From: CBDDEI01 sp965226775
Lineage (GTDB): Bacteria; Chloroflexota; Dehalococcoidia; SHYD01
Direction: 5' to 3'
Length of the DNA: 64,000 nt
Assembly (NCBI GenBank): GCA_965226775.1
Contig: CBDDEI010000002.1
Location: forward strand, 2,170,001 to 2,234,000
In this document: positions 9,191 to 16,542 of the stretch, one piece after another
How the letters are laid out: every line of letters begins with the position of its first letter
Position numbering within the stretch: position 1 is the first letter of the stretch
Position numbers and translations under genes: made by a program
Notes under the pieces: model-generated
Told to the model about the DNA's origin: nothing
Seen by the model: only the letters and a program-made list of their open reading frames with translations
Database searches by the model: none

Positions 9191-9527
9191 AACATAGCTC
9201 CTGGGTCGAATTCACCTCTATTATAGCAACTTGTGGGGCCGCCTTCGCCCGCAAGCCATGCAAACCCGCTCGATCTGTCACAATAGGCGAGCTGCCTCAT
9301 AAGAAAGGCTATCGAATCCCTGCCTGCGGTAGGCAGGCTCTTACCGCCGCAGGTAGGCCCTACCACTCATGGATTCGACAGGCTCACCATGAGCGGTAGG
9401 GGGAGTGAGTTGTAAGAGAGCCATCGGTAAGGGAGCCACCAGAACATTCATGGACAGCCAGCAGGCGCTTGTTCCCCCAGCTATAATAGAGACAACTTTT
9501 TCTGGAAATCCCTCAAAGGAGTTAGCC
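9191..9527. repeat. Gene-free stretch with palindromic intergenic repeat
   Basis: This 337-bp gap between the divergent FIST and pepA genes holds no gene. At 9319-9337 CCTGCCT and AGGCAGG form a hairpin. At 9361-9398 ACCACTCATGG and CCATGAGCGGT flank TTCGACAGGCTCA. The latter element recurs at 14397-14425. The pepA -10 box lies near the right end. Confidence 0.6.
9483..9488 (+). promoter_or_regulatory. Candidate pepA -10 box
   Basis: TATAAT lies 40 bases before the pepA start. No convincing -35 sits at the usual distance; TGGACA at 9451 is too far away. Confidence 0.35.
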
Positions 9528-11045
9528 ATGGATCTCAAACTCGTCACTGGCGATATTGCCGCCCAGCAGGTGGATGCCATCGTGATTAACCTATTCCAGG
9601 GCATCACGAGCCCAGCGGGCGCAACCGGCGCCGTGGACCGCGCGCTGGACGGGGCCATTAGCCAGCTTATCGCAGATGGCGATGCCAAAGGCAAGGCCGG
9701 GGAGTTCACTCTACTCCACACCTTGGGCAAGATCCCGGCCAAACGCGTGGTAGTTGCCGGCCTGGGCAAGGCCGATGAGTTCGACGCCGACAAGATCCGC
9801 GCCGTCTCCGCAGAGACCGCCCGCTTCCTGCAAGGGCACAACTGCACACGCGCCGCCACCATCGTCCACGGGGCAGGCATCGGCGGCATCGACCCGACTG
9901 CCGCGGCGCAAGCGCTGGCAGAGGGCGCCATCCTGGGCAGCTACTCCTTCGACCGCCACAAGAGCAAGAAGAATGGCAGCGATGACTCCGAGCTGCAAGA
10001 GCTGCTAGTGGTGGAGTTTGACGCTGCCAAAGTCCCTGCGCTGCAGCAAGGCATAGACCAGGGCCGCATCATAGCCGAGGCCACCAACCTGTGCCGCGAC
10101 CTTGCTAACGAGGGCTCCAACAATATGACCCCGCTGCTTCTTGCGGATGCGGCCCGCCAGGTGGCGGAGCGCTACGGCCTGGAGTACCGTTCCTACGACC
10201 GCCCGGAGATGGAGGAAATGGGCTTTGGCGCGTTGCTGGCCGTAGCCCAGGGCAGTGCGCAGCCACCCCAATTCATTACCCTGCGCTACAAGTCCAGCGA
10301 TGCCGTGGGCGACAAGCCCGCCCTGGCCATCATCGGCAAGGGCGTCACCTTTGATTCCGGCGGCATCTCCATCAAACCTGCCGACGGCATGGACCACATG
10401 AAGGGGGACATGGCGGGCGGCGCGGCCATCATTGCGGCTATGCAAGCCATCGCCCAGCTTAAACCCCACCTCAATGTGGTCGGCGTGGTGCCCGCGGCGG
10501 AGAACATGCCCAGCGCCACCGCCTACAAGCCCGGCGACATTGTGCGCGCCGCCAACGGCAAGACCATCGAAGTGCTTAATACCGACGCCGAGGGCCGCAT
10601 GCTCCTGGCAGACGCCCTCTCCTGGGCCAATAAGGAGGGCTTATCTCCCCTCATCGACGTCGCTACCCTCACCGGCGCGTGCTCCGTGGCCCTAGGTCCC
10701 TATTACAGCGGCGTTATGGGCAACAACCAGCCCTTAGTAGACCAAGTGCTCACCTCTGCCAAGCGCTCCGGCGAGCTCATGTGGCAGCTTCCCCTCACCG
10801 ACGAGTTCAAGGAGCTGGTGAAAAGCGACGTGGCCGACGTGCGGCAGACGGGCACCAGCCGCGCCGGCGGGGCCATCAGCGCGGCTCAGATGCTCCACGA
10901 GTTCGCCGAGGACACGCCCTGGGTGCACCTGGACATTGCGCCAACCTCCCGCAGCGACCGCGACCGCGGCGCTACGGTGAAGGGACAAACCGGCGTGGCA
11001 GTCCGCACCCTGGTCAGCCTAGCGCAGCTGCTGGCAGGAGAGTAA
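9528..11045 (+). CDS. pepA: Leucyl aminopeptidase, M17 family
   Basis: 505 residues from the ATG at 9528. AAAGGAG at 9515-9521 places the start; the frame upstream of it is not protein-like. The N-terminal macro-like domain is followed by the catalytic M17 domain. Key elements are GKGVTFDSGGISIKPADGMD (metal and lysine site), KGDMAGGAAI, and the signature NTDAEGRMLLADAL, which carries metal ligands and the catalytic arginine. The enzyme removes N-terminal residues, preferring Leu, as a two-metal cytoplasmic hexamer. Some PepA proteins also bind DNA; nothing here tests that. The gene is monocistronic, ending at a strong hairpin. Confidence 0.95.
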   Translation: MDLKLVTGDIAAQQVDAIVINLFQGITSPAGATGAVDRALDGAISQLIADGDAKGKAGEFTLLHTLGKIPAKRVVVAGLGKADEFDADKIRAVSAETARFLQGHNCTRAATIVHGAGIGGIDPTAAAQALAEGAILGSYSFDRHKSKKNGSDDSELQELLVVEFDAAKVPALQQGIDQGRIIAEATNLCRDLANEGSNNMTPLLLADAARQVAERYGLEYRSYDRPEMEEMGFGALLAVAQGSAQPPQFITLRYKSSDAVGDKPALAIIGKGVTFDSGGISIKPADGMDHMKGDMAGGAAIIAAMQAIAQLKPHLNVVGVVPAAENMPSATAYKPGDIVRAANGKTIEVLNTDAEGRMLLADALSWANKEGLSPLIDVATLTGACSVALGPYYSGVMGNNQPLVDQVLTSAKRSGELMWQLPLTDEFKELVKSDVADVRQTGTSRAGGAISAAQMLHEFAEDTPWVHLDIAPTSRSDRDRGATVKGQTGVAVRTLVSLAQLLAGE

Positions 11046-11049
11046 GCGC

Positions 11050-11075
11050 CCTCACCCTACCCTCTTTCAGGAGGG
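11050..11075 (-). repeat. Short intergenic repeat, copy A (CCCTC hairpin plus GGTAGGGTGAGGG)
   Basis: Read on the minus strand it is a CCCTC...GAGGG hairpin followed by TAGGGTGAGGG. Copies B (11670-11701) and C (37838-37879) share the same arrangement. Confidence 0.5.
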
Positions 11076-11092
11076 AGCAGACAACGAACGCG

Positions 11093-11122
11093 AAGGGGCG
11101 CTCGCCAGTGGCGAGCGCCCTT
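11093..11122. terminator. Bidirectional hairpin between pepA and VOC gene
   Basis: GGGCGCTCGCC and GGCGAGCGCCC pair around AGT. The element separates two convergent genes and has A and T runs of only two bases. Confidence 0.7.
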
Positions 11123-11143
11123 ACTGTTTCCGCTAACCAGCCG

Positions 11144-11593
11144 TTAGGGGTTGCTGCGCTGCCGCAGCGCCTCCGTCATCAGCCCTCGCTTCTCGATCTC
11201 CTGCCGGCCCTGCTCCGTGTTCTCAAAAGGCACTGTGAACTCAATGTGATAGCCGTCGGGGTCGTCAAAGTAGATGGAAATGCGCCCCAGGCCGTGGGTG
11301 CCAAGACGCGTGGGTACGTTGTGGTGCGTAAAGTGCTCCACCCAGGCGTCGTAGTCCTCCAGCCCAATAATGTACGCGTGGTGCTGGGCGCCGCTGCCGG
11401 GCATGGGCTGCTGCCCCTCGCGGGCGGGGAAGAAGTCGATGAGGGTTCCGGCCAGCACGGCTGAGGTGGGACCGCCGGTGCGCTGGGGCTCCTCTGCGCC
11501 CAGCACATCTACGTAGAACTTCTTGGTGCGCTCCACGTCGCTGGCCACCAATGTCCAATGCTCCAAGCGTTTCACTGAAGGTATGCCGCTCAT
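11144..11593 (-). CDS. VOC family protein (glyoxalase/dioxygenase fold)
   Basis: 149 residues from the ATG at 11593, chosen because AGGAGG lies 6 bases upstream; the frame continues further but without protein character. The pattern is a single VOC module pair: RLEHWTLVASDVERTKKFYVDVLGAEE at the N-terminus, a central QHHAYIIGLEDYDAWVEHF and a C-terminal IYFDDPDGYHIEFTVPFE. The histidines at the strand starts and the late glutamate (HIEF) match the metal-binding positions of the fold. The family covers glyoxalases, ring-cleavage dioxygenases and antibiotic-binding proteins, so the substrate is open. The gene stands alone between terminator-like elements. Confidence 0.82.
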   Translation of the reverse strand: MSGIPSVKRLEHWTLVASDVERTKKFYVDVLGAEEPQRTGGPTSAVLAGTLIDFFPAREGQQPMPGSGAQHHAYIIGLEDYDAWVEHFTHHNVPTRLGTHGLGRISIYFDDPDGYHIEFTVPFENTEQGRQEIEKRGLMTEALRQRSNP

Positions 11594-11669
11594 GCATCGC
11601 CTCCTTATGTCGAGTTTATGTGTTGCCGCCCATGATACCAGTTGGGCTGAGTGCGTCAAGAAGACAAGA

Positions 11670-11701
11670 CCCCTCTTCCGCTGGGAGAGGTAGGGTGAGG
11701 G
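11670..11701 (+). repeat. Short intergenic repeat, copy B
   Basis: CCTCTTCC...GGGAGAGG forms a hairpin followed by TAGGGTGAGGG, the same layout as copies A and C. It lies between the VOC gene and the end of the DUF4015 gene. Confidence 0.5.
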
Positions 11702-11707
11702 CAGCTG

Positions 11708-13234
11708 TCAGCGGTTGCCGAGTGCGCTGTCGTCATTGACTGCATAATAACCAAAGGGGTCCCAGAGCAGCCAGCCTTGCGCACCTGCCTCTGTGCTGGC
11801 GTCTATCTGTGCCACAATCTCATCGTGGCCGTAGGGCAGGCCCTGCTCCTGGTAGTCGTCGTAGGCCTGGAGCCAAGGCCGCACCTTTGCGCCGTAGTCC
11901 TCCAGCCGCTGCACCGCTCGCCCCACGCTCAGGTTGACGATGCGGTAGGGCTCAGCAGGCGGGTAGTCGGAGCTGAAGGAGCCGGGCAGCCAGGTGGAGG
12001 GATAGACCATAGGTGAGACGTAATCCACATGCTCGGCAATCCCCTCGATGACCTGGCCGATGCCAAAGTCCTCCTCCACAGTGGTGAGGCCGAACACATC
12101 GGCAGAGATGGTCACACCCAGGGGATGGAGCCGCTTCCGCGCCTCCCGGAGAAACTCCTCAATGGCCTTCCGCTGGTTTTCCGGCGTGTTCGGCTGGGCA
12201 TAGACCAATTCCCCCGGGATGCAATCGGTGGGGAAGCGCACGTAATCAAACTGAATCTCATGGAAGCCTAGGGCAGCAGTGCGCTCAGACATGTCCAGAA
12301 TATACTCCCGGGCCTGCTCGCTATAGGGATCGAGCCAGCGCTGGCCTTCGCAGTCCACATAGAGGCCACCGCCGCCGCTCTTGATTGCCATGTCAGGGTT
12401 CTCAACGGCGATTGGCGTGTCCTTAAACACCACCACTCTGGCAATAAGGTACCAGCCGTCGTCGCGTAGGCTGCGCAGAAACTGCGGCAAGTCTCGCGGC
12501 TCCGACGTGGTGGCTTCGGCTTTTTTTGCCATCTCCGGTGCAATAGCTGCGTGGACCAACCCTCTATCGCTCTTTATGTCGATGACGAGGGTATTGAGGC
12601 CGAGGTCCTTGCCCTTCTTGACGATGGCTTCCCGCCGATCCTTCAGATTCAGATAGCCAAACCCAAGATAGATGCCGCGGCTCACTAGCGGTTCCAGGCG
12701 CACCTCCATTGTGAGGTCATTACTTGGCTCCAGCAGTACGGGCAGATAACCCGGCGCGCCAATAACTATGGCGGGGTCACGGGGCACGTCATCCAAACGG
12801 AAGTCGCCGGAGGAGCCAACCAGGATCTCCTCACCGTTTAGGGTTAGCCATGCGTTGGCAACCGGTTCTCCCGCGGTGCTTTCCACCCGGCCGGTGATCA
12901 CGTTGGGACGGAGCTGCACCACCTGCTCTCCCCAGAGGATGTCTTCTTCCACAGTCTCATAGCCGTCTTGAGAAACGGTGAGCGTCTTGACAGGGCTGGA
13001 GCGGTCGACGCCAGGCAGCTCGAACCTGCCTTCTTCGGTGACCTGGGTAATGCGCTCCTCCCATTCCACCAGTGCGCCGACCACTGGTTGACCGGTGTAT
13101 TCATCCACCACGGCCCCAGACACCGTGGTGGTATAGCGGTCGTAGGCAAACTTGCCGACAACGAGCAGCACCGCCAGCACCGCAATCACGGCGAGACGGC
13201 GGGGACCTCGGCGACGCCGGTGGCGGAAGTCCAT
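11708..13234 (-). CDS. DUF4015 glycoside-hydrolase-like protein with carboxypeptidase-like repeats
   Basis: 508 residues. An Arg-rich N-terminus and one membrane segment (about 13-30) anchor it outward. Two short carboxypeptidase-regulatory-like beta domains follow, about 36-110 (VSGAVVDEYTGQPVVGALVEW) and 112-180 (ITGRVESTAGEPVANAWLTL). From about residue 190 comes the DUF4015 TIM-barrel: SRGIYLGFGYLN, TLVIDIKSDRG, FHEIQFDYVRFPTD, ISADVFGLT and DYVSPMVYPSTW. DUF4015 is a predicted glycosidase family with the acidic residues in FDYVRFP and the downstream strands as likely catalytic positions. The substrate is unknown; an exopolysaccharide or cell-wall role is likely. Confidence 0.8.
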   Translation of the reverse strand: MDFRHRRRRGPRRLAVIAVLAVLLVVGKFAYDRYTTTVSGAVVDEYTGQPVVGALVEWEERITQVTEEGRFELPGVDRSSPVKTLTVSQDGYETVEEDILWGEQVVQLRPNVITGRVESTAGEPVANAWLTLNGEEILVGSSGDFRLDDVPRDPAIVIGAPGYLPVLLEPSNDLTMEVRLEPLVSRGIYLGFGYLNLKDRREAIVKKGKDLGLNTLVIDIKSDRGLVHAAIAPEMAKKAEATTSEPRDLPQFLRSLRDDGWYLIARVVVFKDTPIAVENPDMAIKSGGGGLYVDCEGQRWLDPYSEQAREYILDMSERTAALGFHEIQFDYVRFPTDCIPGELVYAQPNTPENQRKAIEEFLREARKRLHPLGVTISADVFGLTTVEEDFGIGQVIEGIAEHVDYVSPMVYPSTWLPGSFSSDYPPAEPYRIVNLSVGRAVQRLEDYGAKVRPWLQAYDDYQEQGLPYGHDEIVAQIDASTEAGAQGWLLWDPFGYYAVNDDSALGNR

Positions 13235-13405
13235 CTGTCCTCCCTCTAGCTCACCAGGTGGGCAATGACTACCCCCTGATATTGCGGCCTATTGTAACAT
13301 GATGCCATCTTTAGCCCCGTCGCTCAGCAGTCACAAACCGGTCAACGGCTTGACTAATACCAGACCCCAGACCATTATTAGCGGTAGCCTAAAAGGAGGG
13401 TGAAT

Positions 13406-14263
13406 ATGGCAAGATTAAACAGGCTCATCGAGGTGCTGGAACAGGGCAAGGTAGCGATTGGCCCCGGCACGATCCCAAATGGCAACATCAACGACGCCAT
13501 GATGTTCAGCGAGTCTAGCTACGACTTCATCATCATCGACATGGAGCACGAGAATTTTGATGTCCCCGGGCTGCGCACTACGCTCCAGTACATGCTTAAC
13601 CGCAAGGTTATAGCCAACCTGGGCAATCTGCAGTCCACCGTAACTCCCATTGTCCGCATTCCACCTAATGCCAAGGAAGGCGACCAGTGGGTCACCAAGC
13701 AGATTCTGGATGCCGGCGTCTACGGTATCGTTGCGCCCCACGTGGGTAACGTGGAAGAGGCCCTGAATGTGGTGAAGGCCATCCGCTACCCGCGGCCGGC
13801 CGAAGAGCCCAACGCGGACGACCCCCGCGGCGAGCGCGGCTGGTATCCCGGCGGCCCGGCTCGTTACTGGGGCCTCCCCGTGCCCGAATACTACAAGAAG
13901 GCCGACCTCTGGCCGCTGAGCCCTGAAGGCGAGATGTTCCTCATGCCCATCATCGAAAGCGTAGAGGGCATGGAGAACTTGCCGGAGATCCTGAAAGAGG
14001 TCAAGGGCATCAGCGCCATCTGGGCCGGCTCCGGCGACCTCTCGGTGGACATGGGCCTGGCGGGCCAGCCCGGCCATCCGATGGTGGAAGAGGGCGTGCA
14101 GAGGATCCTCAAGGCCTGCATGGATGCCAACGTCCCCTGCTGCATCGTGGCCAACCCACAAAACATTGAGCAGCGCATCAACGAAGGCTTCAGGATGCTC
14201 TGCGCCAGCCCACAGCGCGCGCATACTTCTCTAGAGATAGGTCGCAAGCTTACCGGCGGCTAA
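13406..14263 (+). CDS. HpcH/HpaI aldolase family protein
   Basis: 285 residues. A GTG at 13400 is in frame but lies inside the ribosome-binding site; AGGAGG at 13394-13399 fits the ATG at 13406. The TIM-barrel carries family hallmarks: FIIIDMEHENFD near residue 50, PIVRIPPNAKEGDQWVTKQILDAGVYGIVAPHV in the middle, and PIIESVEGMENLPEIL plus IWAGSGDLSVDMG, which hold the metal-binding Glu and Asp. These class II pyruvate aldolases cleave or make 2-keto-hydroxy acids with a divalent metal. A 40-residue insertion around 130-170 (PNADDPRGERGWYPGG) is also seen in distant members. The physiological substrate is not evident. Confidence 0.85.
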   Translation: MARLNRLIEVLEQGKVAIGPGTIPNGNINDAMMFSESSYDFIIIDMEHENFDVPGLRTTLQYMLNRKVIANLGNLQSTVTPIVRIPPNAKEGDQWVTKQILDAGVYGIVAPHVGNVEEALNVVKAIRYPRPAEEPNADDPRGERGWYPGGPARYWGLPVPEYYKKADLWPLSPEGEMFLMPIIESVEGMENLPEILKEVKGISAIWAGSGDLSVDMGLAGQPGHPMVEEGVQRILKACMDANVPCCIVANPQNIEQRINEGFRMLCASPQRAHTSLEIGRKLTGG

Positions 14264-14308
14264 ACGCTCGTTCTTCGCGTATTGTCGTGAAGAATCTCCT
14301 GGATAGAG

Positions 14309-14338
14309 AGAGCGCTCCACTTCACAGTGGAGCGCTCT
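14309..14338 (+). terminator. Terminator after the aldolase gene
   Basis: AGAGCGCTCCACT and AGTGGAGCGCTCT pair perfectly around TCAC. A short TTC follows. Confidence 0.7.
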
Positions 14339-14396
14339 TCACGTCACCATACATCAAACATGGCGAGCAACAACGCTGAGGGCAGCGGTGGGCATT

Positions 14397-14425
14397 GCTT
14401 ATGGTTCGACAGGCTCACCATGAGC
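14397..14425. repeat. Palindromic intergenic repeat, second copy
   Basis: GCTTATGG and CCATGAGC flank TTCGACAGGCTCA, matching the core of 9361-9398. Confidence 0.55.
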
Positions 14426-14506
14426 GGGGAGGGGCGAGGACAGGGAAGGGACGAGGGCGGGGACGGGGACGGACGGGGACGGGGACGGGGGGGGCAGGGG
14501 TGGGGA
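14426..14506. repeat. G-rich tract with GGGGAC tandem repeats
   Basis: About 80 bases of nearly pure purine on the plus strand, with several GGGGAC(GGGGAC) units and a run of nine G. It sits just past the 3' end of the minus-strand coaBC gene. Four or more G runs within 30 bases could form a G-quadruplex. Confidence 0.7.
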
Positions 14507-14519
14507 AGCGGCCGCGAGC

Positions 14520-15731
14520 CTAATCTGCGGGGCGGTCTTTTGAGCTGAGGAGATGCGCCACCTTGTCGAGGATACGGTCCGCCACCTCATCCTTGCTCAG
14601 GAGCGGCAGATCGTCCTCGCCGCCTTGTTCGTCCAGAATGGTCACTTTGTTCGTGTCCACCTCAAAGCCAGAATCCGGACGGGACACGTCGTTCGCAACA
14701 ATAAAGGCAAGCCCCTTGGAACGCAGCTTCTCCCGAGCGTTGGCAAGCAGGTCTTCCGTCTCCGCGGCAAAGCCCACCCGCAACACGTCCAGCGGCACCT
14801 CATTGAAGAAGTCCGGGTTCTTCTCCAGCTCCAAGGTTAGCGAGTCCGCCTTCGGGTCCTTCTTCAGCTTCTGGGCATGCGGGTGCGCCGGACGGAAATC
14901 GCTTACTGCCGCCGCCATAATGAGCACATCCGCCTGACGGCATGCGCCCAGGACCGCCTCTCGCATCTGCGTCACGGTCTCAACAGAGATCGCCTTAACG
15001 CCGTAGGGTGCAAGCAGGCTCGCTGCAGAGACCAGCACAACCTCCGCGCCGCGGTTGCGGGCAGCCTCCGCCAGCGCGTAGCCCATCTTGCCGCTGGAGC
15101 GGTTAGTGATGATACGCACGGGATCGATAGGCTCCTTGGTGCCGCCCGCAGACACTACTACCGTGCGGCCCTTGAAGTCGCCATCACGGCCCAGCGTCTG
15201 CGCCAGCGCGCCTAGGATGGCCTCGGGTGAAGAGAGCCGTCCCATGCCGGTCAGACCGGAGGCAAGCCGTCCGGCGTCCGGGCCCACCAGAGTGACGCCG
15301 CGCTCACGCAGGGTAGCCACGTGGCCCTGGGTGGCGGGATGGTCGTACATGTTCGCGTCCATGGCCGGCGCGACTACCAGCGGCGCGCGGGTAGCCAGCG
15401 CTGTGCCGGTGAGGGGGTCGCCGGACAGCCCCAGCGCCACCTTGGCGATGCAGTCGGCAGTAGCCGGCGCTATGAGCACTACGTCTGCCTGCTCCGCCAA
15501 TGAGACGTGCTGGATGCTCAGGTCGGAGTCTGGGTCGAACCAGTCGGTGACCACCGGTTGATGGGTGATAGAACGAAAGGTGAGCGGTGAGACAAACTGC
15601 TGGGCGGCAGCGGTCATGATTACGCTCACCCGCGCGCCGGCCTGGGTCAAACGGCTGGCCAACTCCACTGCCTTGTAGGCGGCAATGCTCCCCGTCACCC
15701 CCAACACTATGTGCTTGTCTTGAAAGATCAC
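14520..15731 (-). CDS. coaBC: Phosphopantothenoylcysteine decarboxylase/phosphopantothenate-cysteine ligase
   Basis: A 403-residue bifunctional enzyme making 4'-phosphopantetheine for coenzyme A. The N-terminal FMN-binding CoaC domain (1-185) has GVTGSIAAYKAVEL, His75 in SIQHVSL (catalytic histidine position) and the PAMDANMY variant of the PxMNxxMW motif. The usual cysteine of the substrate clamp is Ser158 here (LASGLTGMGRL). The C-terminal CoaB domain begins near VVVSAGGTKEPIDPVRIITNRSSGKMGYALAEAA and includes MAAAVSDFRP. The GTG start lies 4 bp after the coaX stop, so the two are one operon. The order coaX-coaBC links two CoA steps. Confidence 0.95.
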   Translation of the reverse strand: MIFQDKHIVLGVTGSIAAYKAVELASRLTQAGARVSVIMTAAAQQFVSPLTFRSITHQPVVTDWFDPDSDLSIQHVSLAEQADVVLIAPATADCIAKVALGLSGDPLTGTALATRAPLVVAPAMDANMYDHPATQGHVATLRERGVTLVGPDAGRLASGLTGMGRLSSPEAILGALAQTLGRDGDFKGRTVVVSAGGTKEPIDPVRIITNRSSGKMGYALAEAARNRGAEVVLVSAASLLAPYGVKAISVETVTQMREAVLGACRQADVLIMAAAVSDFRPAHPHAQKLKKDPKADSLTLELEKNPDFFNEVPLDVLRVGFAAETEDLLANAREKLRSKGLAFIVANDVSRPDSGFEVDTNKVTILDEQGGEDDLPLLSKDEVADRILDKVAHLLSSKDRPAD

Positions 15732-15735
15732 GCCG

Positions 15736-16503
15736 TTATTCCTGGTTCATCTCGTAGATGTAGCGCAGGCCGTGGAGCGTGAGGTCGGGGTCCACGGCAT
15801 CTATCACCGTAGTTTCGCTGGCAATGAGTCCCGCCAGGCCGCCCGTTGCGACTACTTTCGCCTCGCTGTTAAGCTCCGCCTTGAAGCGGGCCACCAGCGC
15901 CTCGATGAGTCCCACGTTGCCAAAGAGGATGCCCGACTGCATGCTCTGCACGGTGTTGCGGCCGATGGCCTGCTTGGGCCGTGCCAGCTCGATGCGCCGC
16001 AGCATGGAGGTGCGGGCCACCAGCGCTTCCACCGCCACCTGGATGCCCGGCGCGATGGCTCCGCCCAAGTACTCCCCACTCTCCGTCACCACGTCCAGCA
16101 CCGTGGCCGTGCCGCAGTCCACAATGATCACCGGCCCACCGTAACGGCGGAAGGCCGCCACCGCGTCGGCGATGCGGTCCGCGCCAACTTCGCGGGGGTT
16201 TTCGTAGAGCACCCGTACGCCGGTCTTAATGCCTGTCCCTACGATGAGGACATCCTTGTCCAGATAATGCTTGCAGAGCTGGCGAAAAGTATGGACCAGA
16301 GGCGGCACGCTGCTGCAGAGGGCTACTGCGCTGATGTCTGCGGGGCCCAGGCCCGCGTGCTGCATGAGGCCGTGGAGCAGCACCTGATACTCGTCCTGGG
16401 TGCGCTGTGTGTCCGAGGCCAACCGCCAGGTGGCGCGCAACTCCTCACCCTCAAAGACGCCCAGGGTGACGTTGGTGTTGCCTACGTCTATAGCCAGCAG
16501 CAT
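15736..16503 (-). CDS. coaX: Type III pantothenate kinase
   Basis: A 255-residue ASKHA-fold kinase performing the first step of coenzyme A synthesis. Motifs include LLAIDVGNTNVTLGVFEG (phosphate 1), ENPREVGADRIADAVAA and VDCGTATVLDVV (phosphate 2), then GGAIAPGIQVAVEALVARTSML and VVATGGLAGLIA. Type III kinases need a monovalent cation and are not inhibited by CoA. The length is typical. The gene heads the coaX-coaBC pair and begins about 40 bp after the 3' end of the GH67-like gene on the same strand, so read-through from the sugar cluster is possible. Confidence 0.95.
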   Translation of the reverse strand: MLLAIDVGNTNVTLGVFEGEELRATWRLASDTQRTQDEYQVLLHGLMQHAGLGPADISAVALCSSVPPLVHTFRQLCKHYLDKDVLIVGTGIKTGVRVLYENPREVGADRIADAVAAFRRYGGPVIIVDCGTATVLDVVTESGEYLGGAIAPGIQVAVEALVARTSMLRRIELARPKQAIGRNTVQSMQSGILFGNVGLIEALVARFKAELNSEAKVVATGGLAGLIASETTVIDAVDPDLTLHGLRYIYEMNQE

Positions 16504-16542
16504 AGCCTTCTTATTGTCCGCTGCGTACAGGAAGGCGTCAAC

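Noticed and set aside
9405..9527. Longer pepA start
   Set aside because: It would include the -10 box and ribosome-binding site; M17 proteins begin near the MDLKLV segment.
14426..14506. CRISPR-like or satellite array in the G-rich tract
   Set aside because: There are no spaced direct repeats of 25-40 bp and no unique spacers; it is simple-sequence DNA.
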